A stretch of DNA of 47,814 nucleotides from Helicobacteraceae bacterium (lineage in GTDB: Bacteria > Campylobacterota > Campylobacteria > Campylobacterales > Sulfurimonadaceae), in contig WFNF01000095.1 in assembly GCA_015488775.1 (NCBI GenBank), forward strand, positions 1 through 47,814. Reading direction: 5' to 3'. The notes beneath the pieces are model-generated. The model did not search any database. It was given only the letters and a program-made list of their open reading frames with translations, and was not told the DNA's origin. A program made the position numbers and the translations under genes. Shown here in pieces: positions 33,342-42,694 of the stretch (the first letter of the stretch is position 1; every line of letters starts with the position of its first letter).

Positions 33342-34145
33342 ATGCAAGAGAATATTTTAAGTAAAATAAAACAACTTCCACCTTTACCAGAATCAGCAAT
33401 GCAAATTGAAGCTGTATATCAAGATCCCAACTCAACTTTTAATGATATGGTTAAAATTTTAGAAAAAGATCCTCTTTTAACTGCTGATATTTTAAAAGCT
33501 GCTAACTCACCTCTTTATGGTTTTTCAAGAGAGATAAATGCCATATCACAAGCTGTATCTTTGTTTGGTATGGGTACAGTTAGAGGTTTTGCCCTAGCAA
33601 GTATAGTTAAAAAAAGTTTTGCATTAAATTTATCTCCTTACAATATGAGTAATGAACAATTTTCTGCACTTTCTAAAAATCAACATGCTTTTATGACATC
33701 TTGGTATATAAAGAAAAATCCAAGATTACTTGGTATTCTTTCTCCAGCAGCATTTTTAGTTGAGATTGGGAAAGTGTTAATTGCACAATGCCTTGAGTCT
33801 GAGGGTAAAGCAGGTGAATTTAAAAGTAAACTTCAAGATGGGGTTAACACTGAAGAGTTAGAAAAAGAGATGTGTGGTAGCGATACACCAGAAGTTAGTG
33901 CAAAAGTATTTGATCATTGGAGATTTGAGAGTGAATTAGTAGATACTATTGCTCACTGTATGGATCCAGAAAATGCAATGGAAAAAGATATAGAAGCTGC
34001 AAGTGTGCTAAATGTGGTTAGAGTAATCATACCTATTACAGGTGTTGCTACACAAGAAAGTATTGATGAAGCAACTGCATTAGTTGAAAAATATAATTTA
34101 GATATGCCATCTTTTCTAAAAGCGAGTGAAACATTACTAGCTTAA
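33342..34145 (+). CDS. HDOD domain protein
   Basis: 267 residues. HDOD domain (about 5-205): LPPLPESAMQIEAVYQDPNSTFNDMVKILEKDPLLTADILKAANSPLYGF and ISQAVSLFGMGTVRGFAL are typical. HDOD proteins are HD-GYP relatives without the metal-binding HD pair; here that pair is absent, so a signalling scaffold is likely rather than a hydrolase. No extra output domain. It lies 8 bases before rnr. Confidence 0.9.
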   Translation: MQENILSKIKQLPPLPESAMQIEAVYQDPNSTFNDMVKILEKDPLLTADILKAANSPLYGFSREINAISQAVSLFGMGTVRGFALASIVKKSFALNLSPYNMSNEQFSALSKNQHAFMTSWYIKKNPRLLGILSPAAFLVEIGKVLIAQCLESEGKAGEFKSKLQDGVNTEELEKEMCGSDTPEVSAKVFDHWRFESELVDTIAHCMDPENAMEKDIEAASVLNVVRVIIPITGVATQESIDEATALVEKYNLDMPSFLKASETLLA

Positions 34146-34153
34146 AAACACTT

Positions 34154-36055
34154 GTGTTAAAACTAACTCACGGTCTTTACGCCGTGGACGCTTCACAAGA
34201 GGAGCTAGATTTTTTAGAATTTCATAAAAACTATATAAACTTCAAAGATGATATATATAAAATAAATTCAAAATATCGTCTTGGAACTATAAACTCTATT
34301 GGAAAAGAGATGGCGTATGTTCATCTATATCAAGACAATACCAGAGATTTACAAATACCACTTTTTGACTTGAATGAGGCAGTAGTTGGAGATATAGTTT
34401 TAGTTAAAAGACTTCTAAATGCTAGAGGTCCAGCTAAGGCTAAAGTTGAAATAGTACTTGGAAGTGAACAGAGTTACTCTATAGTTTATCTTAAAAAAGT
34501 GGATGGTAATTTAACTTATAGTGATTTTAAAACATCACATCCAGTCAGTATAGAGATTGATAACTCTTTTTCATCAAATGAAAATGATATCTTTAAACTA
34601 GATAATCAAAGTTTTAAAATTGTTGAATTTCTAGGTAATATTGAAGATCCACATGTTGATGAAAAGATATTACTTGCTATATACAACAGACATACTACCT
34701 TTGATCAAGATGTCTTAGATATAGCAACATCTTTTAAACAAGAGGATGTTAATACAAAAGATAGAGTTGACTTAAGAGATTTAGACTTTGTTACTATTGA
34801 TCCAGTTACTGCAAAAGATTATGATGATGCAATTTACTTTGATCATAAAAATCATACTTTGTATGTTGCTATAGCTGATGTATCATCTTATGTAGATAGC
34901 TTTGGTGCTATAGACAATGAAGCTATTTATAGGTGTTTTACAGTATATTTTCCAACTCATTCTATCCCTATGCTACCAAGACAACTTAGTGAAACACTAT
35001 GTTCACTGCAAGCCCATATAGATAGACGTGCTTTTGTTTTTAAACTTAAGCTAGACACTAAAAATGAGATAGAAAACTTAGAACTTTTTGAAGCACTCAT
35101 ACACTCAAAAAGACGTTTTAACTATGATGAAGTTGATAAAATCTTTGAAAACACTTTGAAACCTAAAAATGAAGATGAAAAAAGAATATTTAACTCTTTA
35201 CATAAACTAAAGATTTTAACAGATGACTTAAAAATTAAAAGACTTAAAAAAGGTTTTGATTTTAGATCAAAAGATTTAGAGATTAAACTAGATGAAAACT
35301 CGGAAATACTTGAAACCTCTCTAGCAGATGAAACGCCATCACATGCTTTAGTAGAAGATTGTATGCTTTTAGCAAACAAAGCAGCTGCTTCAATGTTTGA
35401 GTTTGGAGTTTTTAGAGTTCATGAGATGCCATCACAAACAAAACTTCAAAATCTTTATAATGAGTTAGCTGGTATTGGGATTATAGTTGAGCAACAAGAG
35501 ACTTTGGGTGAAACTATAAAGTTTATTCAAAAACTAGCAGATGAAAAAGATTTAAGTGAAGATGTTGATACATTAATCATCCAATCACAAATGCAAGCTA
35601 GATATATGCCTCATAACCGTGGCCATTTTGGACTTGGTTTTGAGAGATATACACATTTTACTTCACCAATTAGAAGATATTCAGACCTAATTGTTCACAG
35701 AATTTTAAAAGCTAAAAATGATAAAGATGAAAATGCCTATGTTTTAAGAAATATTGAATACCTTACATCTAAAATCTCAGAAAATGAGCGTGAAGTTGAT
35801 AAAATAGAAAATGAGTTTAAAAGACGTAAGTTTGCAAGATGGGCAAGAAACAACATTGATCAAGAGTTTGTAGCTAAAGTTTTATCTACAGAGGATTTAA
35901 GCGCAGAGATAAGAGATACTATAATTGGAGCAAGAGTTGAGCTAACATCAAAGTTTGATTTGACACTTTTTAGTGATGTTAAGATAAAAATCATCTCTTC
36001 AAACATCTTAAATGCAAAAATTAAAGCAGAGGTAGTGGAGATACTTGATGTATAA
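34154..36055 (+). CDS. rnr: ribonuclease R / RNase II-family exoribonuclease
   Basis: 633 residues, 3'-5' exoribonuclease. Cold-shock-like RNA-binding domains occupy the N-terminal third. The RNB domain starts at DLRDLDFVTIDPVTAKDYDDAIYFD with the metal-binding Asp cluster, followed by HSIPMLPRQLSETLCSL, FRVHEMP, YMPHNRGHFGLGFERYTHFTSPIRRYSDLIVHR. A short C-terminal S1-like region follows (VAKVLSTEDL to the end). It is shorter than E. coli RNase R but typical of Campylobacterota. Start GTG 34154 without clear SD, 8 bases after the HDOD gene. Confidence 0.93.
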   Translation: MLKLTHGLYAVDASQEELDFLEFHKNYINFKDDIYKINSKYRLGTINSIGKEMAYVHLYQDNTRDLQIPLFDLNEAVVGDIVLVKRLLNARGPAKAKVEIVLGSEQSYSIVYLKKVDGNLTYSDFKTSHPVSIEIDNSFSSNENDIFKLDNQSFKIVEFLGNIEDPHVDEKILLAIYNRHTTFDQDVLDIATSFKQEDVNTKDRVDLRDLDFVTIDPVTAKDYDDAIYFDHKNHTLYVAIADVSSYVDSFGAIDNEAIYRCFTVYFPTHSIPMLPRQLSETLCSLQAHIDRRAFVFKLKLDTKNEIENLELFEALIHSKRRFNYDEVDKIFENTLKPKNEDEKRIFNSLHKLKILTDDLKIKRLKKGFDFRSKDLEIKLDENSEILETSLADETPSHALVEDCMLLANKAAASMFEFGVFRVHEMPSQTKLQNLYNELAGIGIIVEQQETLGETIKFIQKLADEKDLSEDVDTLIIQSQMQARYMPHNRGHFGLGFERYTHFTSPIRRYSDLIVHRILKAKNDKDENAYVLRNIEYLTSKISENEREVDKIENEFKRRKFARWARNNIDQEFVAKVLSTEDLSAEIRDTIIGARVELTSKFDLTLFSDVKIKIISSNILNAKIKAEVVEILDV

Positions 36056-37019
36056 AAAGGAGTTTGATAATTTATTAAATTCAAGAAAATTAACACAAAA
36101 TGCAATTATACTTTTTGGAGAATCAACTTTCCTCATAGAGTATTACTCTAAAATATTTATAAATCAAGGTGTAAATTTAATGAGTTTATACCAAAGTGAG
36201 TACTCTTTGCAAAGTGCAAAAGCCCATCTATCTCAAGGTTCACTTTTTGGTGGTTCAAACCTACTAATTATAAAAACAGAAAAAAAAATCTCTAAACCAG
36301 ACTTAGTAACATTAATAGATCTTTGTAAAAAAAATCCTGATCATAGATTTATTTATTGTTATACTGGTAGTGATTATAAAGCCTCAACTTATTCAGCTTT
36401 TAACTCAAAAAAAGATACTCACACTCTATTTGTAAGATTTTTCAATCCAAATCAAAATGAAGCTAAAAATATGATTTTAAACGAGGTTCAAAAACGTTCA
36501 CTTAAAATGAATCAACAAAGTATCTCCCATCTTCTTGAGATAAATAATTATGATTTAGCACTTAGTTTTAACGAGTTAAGTAAATTAGAAATTTTGGATA
36601 AAAATATTGAAATCAGCGATATAGATGAACTTATATATGGTACTAAAGAGATTTCAATGGAGGATTTATTTGATTTAATTTTAGAAAAAAAAGATTTTAT
36701 TCCACAATTAAAGTTATTACTAGAAAGTGGAGCAGATGAGATTAGATTATTTACTGCTTTTACAAGTCATGTGGCACAACTATATCTATTTAATATATAT
36801 ATAAAAATAAATGGATTTGTTTCATCAAAAGATATTTTAGGTTACCCTCTACCAAAATTTGTCGAGGAACAAAAAGCTAGGCAATCTAGTAAGATTGATA
36901 CTAAAAAATATCATAGGCTTATAAAGTTGTTGGTTAGGGGTGAATTAGAGCTAAAAAGCTCAAATGTAGATAAATCAGCTAAGTTTTTAGAACTGATTTT
37001 AAAAGCAAATTCTATTTAA
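36048..37019 (+). CDS. holA: DNA polymerase III delta subunit (clamp loader)
   Basis: 323 residues from ATG 36048, which overlaps the rnr stop by 8 bases; the frame also allows TTG 36045. The layout fits HolA: NAIILFGESTFLIEYYSKIF at the N terminus, SLFGGSNLLIIKTEKK, the FFNPNQNEAKNMILNEVQKRSLKM region and a C-terminal helical collar domain. It opens the beta clamp within the clamp loader. Following rnr is a conserved Campylobacterota arrangement. The sequence is divergent, as is usual for delta. Confidence 0.85.
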   Translation: MYKKEFDNLLNSRKLTQNAIILFGESTFLIEYYSKIFINQGVNLMSLYQSEYSLQSAKAHLSQGSLFGGSNLLIIKTEKKISKPDLVTLIDLCKKNPDHRFIYCYTGSDYKASTYSAFNSKKDTHTLFVRFFNPNQNEAKNMILNEVQKRSLKMNQQSISHLLEINNYDLALSFNELSKLEILDKNIEISDIDELIYGTKEISMEDLFDLILEKKDFIPQLKLLLESGADEIRLFTAFTSHVAQLYLFNIYIKINGFVSSKDILGYPLPKFVEEQKARQSSKIDTKKYHRLIKLLVRGELELKSSNVDKSAKFLELILKANSI

Positions 37020-37267
37020 AGATTTGCTAAGTACTCTTCATCAGCGAAAATTTCATCTAATGGTGCTATCAAACCTTGTGAATCCCAAAATTCTCTAATT
37101 TTGTTATTATAGTAATCAGATGCATCTTTTTTGTTCATCTGCTTTGGAATTGTATTTAAAGGTTTTTCAACAATCCATTGTCCGTCAATCATTTTCATTG
37201 ACAATTTAATTGCTACCCAGTATTCTCCGTACGTCATGTGCTTATCCGTCATAATAATATCAAACAT
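37016..37267 (-). CDS. conserved hypothetical protein, 83 residues
   Basis: No signal peptide or transmembrane segment; mixed charge, with a central YWVAIKLSMKMIDGQWIVEKPLNTIPKQMNKKDASDYYNNKIREFWDSQG and an acidic C terminus LDEIFADEEYLANL. Family not recognised. It is convergent with holA, overlapping by 4 bases. Start either ATG 37267 or ATG 37252; neither has an obvious SD. Codon use is like its neighbours. Confidence 0.6.
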   Translation of the reverse strand: MFDIIMTDKHMTYGEYWVAIKLSMKMIDGQWIVEKPLNTIPKQMNKKDASDYYNNKIREFWDSQGLIAPLDEIFADEEYLANL

Positions 37268-37431
37268 ACTAAAATATAAATATTCTAAATGCAGTTGACA
37301 TTATAGCATAAGATTAAGCAACAATTTATCAAATTTTAAAATTTATCAAAATTATTTACTTAAAACAAGCTTTATTAGTATATATTCCAAGTTAAATTCT
37401 TACAATAAGTGAGTACTAAGTTACAAAATAG

Positions 37432-37540
37432 TATTATTTCGAGTTCCTTTCTCTTTGTGTCAAAATTTGACATATGACTTAGTTTGTTACTTTAAACTAC
37501 CGAACCAAGAGGGACTAATACCAAAGGGAGATAATACTCT
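37432..37540 (+). promoter_or_regulatory. rpsF leader: promoter, palindrome and candidate S6:S18 site
   Basis: The 273-base gap before rpsF contains a likely -10 (TATTAT, 37432-37437) and a perfect palindrome TGTCAAAATTTGACA at 37458-37472. An ACCGAACC tract follows at 37499-37506, then the SD AAAGGGAG at 37523-37530. UUCCUUU (37444-37450) can pair with the SD, and CUUU (37490-37493) offers an alternative partner. Many bacterial rpsF leaders have an S6:S18-binding structure with an exposed CCG; the ACCGA here may be that element, but I cannot fold it convincingly by hand. Confidence 0.35.
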
Positions 37541-37999
37541 ATGAGACATTACGAAAACTTAGTAATTGTTAAACCTACATTAACAGAAGAAGAGCTAAAA
37601 GCTCAGTTAGCTTCTATAGAAGAAGTTCTTACATCAAACGGTGCTACAATAGTTGCACGTGAAGATAAAGGTATCAAGAAACTTGCATACCAAATTGAAA
37701 AAAATGCTCGTGGTTACATCTATGTTATGTATTACACAATGGAGCCATCTTCAATAGCTGAAGTTGAAAGACGTTTTAAAATAAATGAAGAGTTACTTAG
37801 ATATGTAACTATCAAATATGATTCAAACAGAGAAATCAAAGCTTTCAATGACTTAGTTGCAAAAGCTAACAAAAAAATTGCAGCAGCTGCGGCAGTAGCT
37901 GAGGCAAAAGTTGAAGCTGAGGCAAAAGTTGAAGCAAAAGTTGAAGCTGAAACAGTAGCTGCACCAGTTGCAGACAAAACAGAAGAAGCAACTTCTTAA
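37541..37999 (+). CDS. rpsF: 30S ribosomal protein S6 with Ala/Glu-rich C-terminal extension
   Basis: 152 residues. The S6 fold (about 1-105) is clear: MRHYENLVIVKPTLTEEE, GIKKLAYQIEKNARGYIYVMYYTMEPSSIAEVERRFKINEELLRYV. A ~40-residue tail of Ala, Glu, Lys and Val (EAKVEAEAKVEAKVEAE) is encoded by 18-base tandem repeats at 37901-37948. S6 binds S18, encoded two genes on. Strong SD AAAGGGAG. Confidence 0.96.
   Translation: MRHYENLVIVKPTLTEEELKAQLASIEEVLTSNGATIVAREDKGIKKLAYQIEKNARGYIYVMYYTMEPSSIAEVERRFKINEELLRYVTIKYDSNREIKAFNDLVAKANKKIAAAAAVAEAKVEAEAKVEAKVEAETVAAPVADKTEEATS
37901..37948 (+). repeat. 18-base tandem repeat in rpsF
   Basis: Unit GAGGCAAAAGTTGAAGCT at 37901-37918, repeated at 37919-37936 with one change, then a partial third copy (AAAGTTGAAGCT) to 37948. 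In frame, each unit encodes EAKVEA, so copy-number change would lengthen or shorten the S6 tail without frameshift. Confidence 0.85.
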
Positions 38000-38009
38000 G
38001 GACATTTAG

Positions 38010-38657
38010 ATGTATAATAAAGTCGTTTTAGTTGGAAATTTAACACGTGATATTGAGTTGAAATATGCTCAAAGTGGAACTGCAATTGCATCATCTGCTA
38101 TAGCTACGTCTCGTAAATACACTAGTAATGGTGAAAAAAAAGAGGAAGTAATGTTTGTTGACATCACTTTTTTTGGACGTAGTGGCGAAGTTGCGAATCA
38201 GTATCTTAGAAAAGGCTCAAAAATCTTAGTTGATGGAAGACTTAACTTTGAACAATGGGTTGACCAAAACGGCCAAAAAAGATCTAAACATACAGTTATA
38301 GTTGAAACTATGCAAATGTTAGATAGTAGAGCAGATTCTGCAGCAAATGGTGGAGGTAATGGTGGTTCATACAATAACAACCAAAATCAAAATCAAGCTC
38401 AAGGTTCATACAATGCTCCTGATAATTCTAGTAATTATAATGCTCCAGCAAGTACTGGAAACAATAATTACAATAGTAATAATCAGCAACAACAATCATA
38501 CAATGCACCAAGTCAAAACAATAACTATAATGCGCCTGCTCAAGGTTATCAACAACCTGAACAACAACAGCAACGTCAATATCAAGCACCTAAAAAAGAG
38601 ATGCCTCAGAACAATATACCTGAGATTGATATAGATGAAGATGAAATACCATTTTAG
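38010..38657 (+). CDS. ssb: single-stranded DNA-binding protein
   Basis: 215 residues. OB fold (1-110): MYNKVVLVGNLTRDIELKYAQSGTAIASSAIATSRKY, EVMFVDITFFGRSGEVANQYLRKGSKILVDGRLNFEQW. The linker (about 112-198) is Asn/Gln-rich and has four YNAP motifs. The C-terminal tip is IDIDEDEIPF, the conserved acidic-DIPF-type tail that recruits repair and replication proteins. It lies between rpsF and rpsR, a standard operon. Confidence 0.97.
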   Translation: MYNKVVLVGNLTRDIELKYAQSGTAIASSAIATSRKYTSNGEKKEEVMFVDITFFGRSGEVANQYLRKGSKILVDGRLNFEQWVDQNGQKRSKHTVIVETMQMLDSRADSAANGGGNGGSYNNNQNQNQAQGSYNAPDNSSNYNAPASTGNNNYNSNNQQQQSYNAPSQNNNYNAPAQGYQQPEQQQQRQYQAPKKEMPQNNIPEIDIDEDEIPF

Positions 38658-38678
38658 TAAATACATAAAGGAAAAATT

Positions 38679-38939
38679 ATGGCTGAAAAAAGAAAATATA
38701 AAAAAAGATATTGTAAATACTGTGAATCAAAAGTTGATTTTATAGATTACAAAGATACAGGTACTTTAAAGTTCTCACTTTCTGAGAGATATAAAATTAT
38801 GCCTCGCCGTTTAACTGGTAACTGTAAACGTCACCAAGATATGATTACAATTGCAATCAAACGTTCACGTGCTGCTGCACTTATACCATACACAGTAACT
38901 AGAAAAGCTGTTATAACTAATCCATTCGAAGGTCTTTAG
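38679..38939 (+). CDS. rpsR: 30S ribosomal protein S18
   Basis: 86-residue basic protein: [65 protein letters not shown]. The CxxC with further Cys may bind zinc. Third gene of rpsF-ssb-rpsR. SD AAGGA precedes the ATG. Confidence 0.97.
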   Translation: MAEKRKYKKRYCKYCESKVDFIDYKDTGTLKFSLSERYKIMPRRLTGNCKRHQDMITIAIKRSRAAALIPYTVTRKAVITNPFEGL

Positions 38940-38952
38940 GCCTTTAAAGATT

Positions 38953-38970
38953 AAAGAGCTTAGGCTCTTT
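38953..38970. terminator. terminator hairpin after rpsR
   Basis: Perfect 7-base stem AAAGAGC / GCTCTTT with loop TTAG, 13 bases past rpsR, followed by TATATC. It also touches the stop of the convergent small gene, so it may serve both strands. Confidence 0.6.
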
Positions 38971-39226
38971 ATATCTCTTCATTATTCCAAGCTTCTATAG
39001 CTTCAATCAAGTTATGAAAACCATCTGACTTTCCAACAATAAAAATTTCATCTAAAACATAAACAGTTATACTACCATCACTATCAAGCATAAAAACACC
39101 AAACTCATCCGCAGAGCGTAGGTTAGTAGACATTATCAACATAGAGTCTAAACTATCATTAACCATAGGCACAAAGTCATACTCAACACCTAAAATCTTT
39201 TTTCCATCACTAATATAATTTGACAT
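38969..39226 (-). CDS. conserved hypothetical protein, 85 residues
   Basis: Small acidic soluble protein with no signal. Alternating strands (KKILGVEYDFVPMV, SMLIMSTNLRSADEFGVFMLDSDGSITVYVLDEIFIVG) end in a helix (FHNLIEAIEAWNNEE). Looks like a compact alpha/beta fold; family not recognised. ATG 39226 has an AAGAGA SD and a TATAAT at 39262-39267 on the same strand. Confidence 0.7.
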   Translation of the reverse strand: MSNYISDGKKILGVEYDFVPMVNDSLDSMLIMSTNLRSADEFGVFMLDSDGSITVYVLDEIFIVGKSDGFHNLIEAIEAWNNEEI

Positions 39227-39261
39227 AATAAATTCTCTTATTTTTAACTTATAGTAACATA

Positions 39262-39267
39262 ATTATA
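39262..39267 (-). promoter_or_regulatory. candidate -10 box for the 85-residue protein gene
   Basis: Minus strand TTACTATAATTATG contains TATAAT about 35 bases before ATG 39226, in the short gap after lptE. Confidence 0.4.
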
Positions 39268-39276
39268 GTAAAAAAA

Positions 39277-39786
39277 TTAATCTTTGGAAATTAATCCCTC
39301 AGCACTGACTTGAGCAATAAAACTCTCTATAGCTTTAATAGAGCTAAACTTTATAGCTTCAAATCTAGATTGATCAGATATTTGTGTTGCACCAGGTTCA
39401 ATTGCAAAGTCGTAAGTACCCTTAGCTCTATAGGTTTTAGAGCTATTTTTAGACTCTCTAAGTATTTGTAAAGTGATAATAGTTCTATAAGTTACAACAT
39501 AGCCGTTAACATCATATTGCAAAGGGGAGAAAGATATAGAGTTCATAACAATTTTTAGATGTGTATCTGAGTAACGTCTATGTACTAAAGAACTTCTAAA
39601 TTTTGTTATAACGGCTTGATCTATAGCATCTTTAATGATTACAGTGTTTTCAGGCTCAGTTGAAGATATAAGAACTTGAGTACTTACTTTATTGCCCATC
39701 ACATTTGAGGCTGACTCACTACTTGGTCTATACCCACAAGAGCTTACAAATAGTAAAACACTGATCAAAGATACTATAAATCTCAA
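39277..39786 (-). CDS. lptE: LptE-like LPS assembly lipoprotein
   Basis: 169 residues with lipobox VSSC (Cys17) followed by GYRP, as in LptE, and an alpha/beta domain (VSTQVLISSTEPENTVIIKDAIDQAVITKF, YDVNGYVVTYRTIITLQI). LptE plugs the LptD barrel that inserts LPS in the outer membrane. Sequence is weakly conserved, but its position 2 bases after leuS is the usual one in Campylobacterota and beyond. Confidence 0.8.
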   Translation of the reverse strand: MRFIVSLISVLLFVSSCGYRPSSESASNVMGNKVSTQVLISSTEPENTVIIKDAIDQAVITKFRSSLVHRRYSDTHLKIVMNSISFSPLQYDVNGYVVTYRTIITLQILRESKNSSKTYRAKGTYDFAIEPGATQISDQSRFEAIKFSSIKAIESFIAQVSAEGLISKD

Positions 39787-39788
39787 TA

Positions 39789-42242
39789 CTAGCCTTTTAT
39801 AACTATGTTAACAAGCTTTTTAGGAACAAGAATCTCTTTAACTATCTCTTTACCATCAAGCCATTTACTTATAGCATCTTTAGCAGTAGCAATAATCTCA
39901 TCTTTTGAGGCACTTGCACTAACCTCAATACTTGCTCTATTTTTACCATTAACACTCACACCTAAAGTAAGCTCATCAACAACAAAAACTTCTTCAAGTA
40001 TCACTTGTTTATCTAAGTTTTTACGATTAAATAGTTGATCAGATATCTCCCAACAAATATGTGGAACAATAGGCTCTAAAATAGATGTAATAATCCATAA
40101 AGCTTCTGTGCTAACATCAGAGTTGTCTTGCTCATTTAAAGAGTTCATAGCCTCCATAACACCTGCTATAAGTGTGTTAAAAGTATGGCGTGTTTCAAAA
40201 ACTTCATTTGAACGTTTTAAAGCTTCATAAACTTTTTTTCTAGCCAGTTTTTCACTTTTATTTAAACTACTATGATCTATCTTAGGAATAGTATCTGTTT
40301 TATAAGCTTTATCACTAAAAGAGGCTAAACGTTTTAAAAATCTATAAGAGCCCTCAACTGCTGAATCATTCCACTCTAACTCTTGTGTTGGCGGTGCAGC
40401 AAATAGTATAAACAATCTCGCAGTATCTGCTCCAAACTTTTCAATAATCTCATCTGGATCTACAGTATTACCCTTAGATTTTGACATCTTAGCGCCATCT
40501 TTTAAAACCATACCTTGGGTAAGTAAGTTCTCAAAAGGTTCATCAAACTCTATATAACCTAAATCTCTAAAAACTTTAGTAAAAAATCTAGCATAAAGAA
40601 GGTGTAATATGGCATGTTCAATCCCACCAATATAGTTATCTACACCCATCCAGTACTTGATTTGCTCTTTAGAAAAAGCTTCATCTTCCCAGTTTGAAGG
40701 TGATGCACAAAATCTTAAAAAGTACCAAGATGACTCAACAAAAGTATCCATAGTATCTGTTTCTCTTAAGGCATCTTTACCACATGTAGGACATTTACAA
40801 TGTTTCCAAGTTGGATGATTTTCAAGAGGTGAACCCTCACCATTAATCTCAACATCATCAGGTAAGGCTATAGGAAGGTTCTCTTTTTTCTCCATAACCA
40901 AACCACAATCATCACAATGTATAAATGGTATTGGTGCACCCCAGTAACGTTGACGAGAAACTCCCCAATCTTTTAACTTATAATTTGTAGTCTTTTTCCC
41001 AAAGTTTTTCTCTTCAAACATCTTGATTATGTTGTATTGAGACTTTTTAGAGTTTAGACCATTAAACTCTTCAGAGTTTATCAACTCCCCTACTTCTGTA
41101 AAAGCACTTTTAGAAAAATCATGCTCTCCAACTTTTGGTTTTATAACCTCATTTATCTCTAAATCATACTTTTTTGCAAAATCATAATCTCTATCATCAT
41201 GAGCAGGAACAGCCATAACCGCCCCACTACCATAATCCATTAAAACGAAGTTTGCTATCCAAACAGGTACAAGTTTTTTTGTAAGTGGATGAATAACATT
41301 TAAGCCTAAAGACAAACCAGCTTTCTCTTTTTGTCTATCTATAGATGAAGTGTTTTTCATCTTATTTATTTCACTTATAGTTTCATCACTTAAAAGTTTA
41401 TGCTCAATCATATAGTTAACTATCTCATGTTCAGGTGCTAGCGCGGTGTATGAAACACCATAAATGGTATCTGGTCTAGTTGTAAAAACATCAAAAGATT
41501 CAAATTTTGAGTTTAGTAGCTTTTTACTCTCATCATCAAAGAAAAGATCAAATGCTAAACCATTAGATTTGCCTATCCAGTTCTCTTGCATAGTTAAAAC
41601 TTGAGATGGCCAACCATCTTTTAACTGATCAAGATCTTTTAAAAGTTCATCAGCGTACTGAGTGATTTTAAAATAGTATTGATTCATATCTTTTTTAACT
41701 ATAGGTGTGTCACATCTCCAACAACAACCATCTATAACTTGCTCATTTGCCAAAACAGTTTCATCATGTGGACACCAGTTTAAAAGCCCTTTTTCTCTAT
41801 ATAAAAGACCTTTATTGTACATATCTATCATAAAGCCTTGTTCAAACTTAGTGTAAAGTTCATCACTAGTTGCTAACTCACGCTTTGTAGAAAAAGAAAA
41901 ACCTAAAGATTTAAACTCTTTTTTCATATAATCTATATTGTCATAAGTCCAACCCTTTGGGTGAGAACCGTTTTTTATAGCTGCATTTTCTGCTGGCATA
42001 CCAAAACTATCAAACCCAATCGGATGTAAAACATTACGTCCAAGTTGTCTATGGTACCTTGCAAAAGCATCACTTATAGAGTAGTTTCTAACATGACCCA
42101 TATGTAAACGTCCACTTGGAAAAGGGAACATACTTAAAATATATTTTTTTTCTTTAGTAAAATCTTCGCTAGGCTCAAAACTATCATTATCTGCCCAAAA
42201 AGTTTGCCATTTTTTCTCTATCTCTTGTGATTTATATTCCAC
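39789..42242 (-). CDS. leuS: leucine-tRNA ligase
   Basis: 817-residue class I synthetase. HIGH motif as HMGH in [21 protein letters not shown]1 editing domain with [12 protein letters not shown] and the [19 protein letters not shown] stretch; KMSKS in [19 protein letters not shown]; cysteine pairs in the zinc region (CPTCGK, CDDCG). Length is standard. It follows the DUF6394 gene by 8 bases. Confidence 0.98.
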   Translation of the reverse strand: MEYKSQEIEKKWQTFWADNDSFEPSEDFTKEKKYILSMFPFPSGRLHMGHVRNYSISDAFARYHRQLGRNVLHPIGFDSFGMPAENAAIKNGSHPKGWTYDNIDYMKKEFKSLGFSFSTKRELATSDELYTKFEQGFMIDMYNKGLLYREKGLLNWCPHDETVLANEQVIDGCCWRCDTPIVKKDMNQYYFKITQYADELLKDLDQLKDGWPSQVLTMQENWIGKSNGLAFDLFFDDESKKLLNSKFESFDVFTTRPDTIYGVSYTALAPEHEIVNYMIEHKLLSDETISEINKMKNTSSIDRQKEKAGLSLGLNVIHPLTKKLVPVWIANFVLMDYGSGAVMAVPAHDDRDYDFAKKYDLEINEVIKPKVGEHDFSKSAFTEVGELINSEEFNGLNSKKSQYNIIKMFEEKNFGKKTTNYKLKDWGVSRQRYWGAPIPFIHCDDCGLVMEKKENLPIALPDDVEINGEGSPLENHPTWKHCKCPTCGKDALRETDTMDTFVESSWYFLRFCASPSNWEDEAFSKEQIKYWMGVDNYIGGIEHAILHLLYARFFTKVFRDLGYIEFDEPFENLLTQGMVLKDGAKMSKSKGNTVDPDEIIEKFGADTARLFILFAAPPTQELEWNDSAVEGSYRFLKRLASFSDKAYKTDTIPKIDHSSLNKSEKLARKKVYEALKRSNEVFETRHTFNTLIAGVMEAMNSLNEQDNSDVSTEALWIITSILEPIVPHICWEISDQLFNRKNLDKQVILEEVFVVDELTLGVSVNGKNRASIEVSASASKDEIIATAKDAISKWLDGKEIVKEILVPKKLVNIVIKG

Positions 42243-42250
42243 TTTTTATC

Positions 42251-42589
42251 CTAATATTGTTCTCTAGTTTTTGAGCTTTCTATAAACACTAAGCCAACTG
42301 AAAACAGATTAGCTAAAAGTGCACCTATAGCTAAGGCTACAGTAAACTCTAGGTTTCCAGATACTTGTAAGTAAATGAAAGCTGGTATAAGGTGTAGGTC
42401 TGCTACAAGTGAACTAGCTAAAAGCTCAGCTGCAAGTAGGTTTCTAACACCAATTTTTAAAATTGTAGATACAAGGTTTAAACTTGCAGCAACAAAAAGC
42501 GCTATAGTTGAGTGATCATAAATAAATCCCGCAGTAGATGTCAAAGACATTAGCGAGAAAAAAACATATATAACTTTTCCCCAATCCAT
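42251..42589 (-). CDS. DUF6394-type small integral membrane protein
   Basis: 112 residues with about four hydrophobic segments and few charges (GKVIYVFFSLMSLTSTAGF, IALFVAASLNLVSTIL, LIPAFIYLQV, FTVALAIGALLANLFSVGLVFIE). Function unknown. It sits between secF and leuS, as in Campylobacter. SD AAGGAG precedes the ATG, and likely starts a unit separate from secF. Confidence 0.8.
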   Translation of the reverse strand: MDWGKVIYVFFSLMSLTSTAGFIYDHSTIALFVAASLNLVSTILKIGVRNLLAAELLASSLVADLHLIPAFIYLQVSGNLEFTVALAIGALLANLFSVGLVFIESSKTREQY

Positions 42590-42650
42590 AATTAACTCCT
42601 TAAAAGTAAAAATCTAAAATAAACATCATTATCTTAGATTTTGTCTTTTA

Positions 42651-42678
42651 AAATTTACCCACAATTGTGAGTAAATTT
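42651..42678 (-). terminator. terminator candidate after secF
   Basis: AAATTTAC / GTAAATTT arms extended by CAC / GTG around AATT, with T-rich sequence on the minus strand after it. A second inverted repeat (AAAATCTAA 42609-42617, TTAGATTTT 42634-42642) follows. Together they suggest the yajC-secD-secF transcript mostly ends before the DUF6394 gene. Confidence 0.55.
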
Positions 42679-42694
42679 CAAGATTCAATTATAA

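Noticed and set aside
37458-37472. TGTCAAAATTTGACA as a CRP/FNR-type operator
   Set aside because: It lacks the TTGAT-N4-ATCAA or TGTGA-N6-TCACA pattern and lies downstream of the likely -10, so I treat it only as a leader palindrome.
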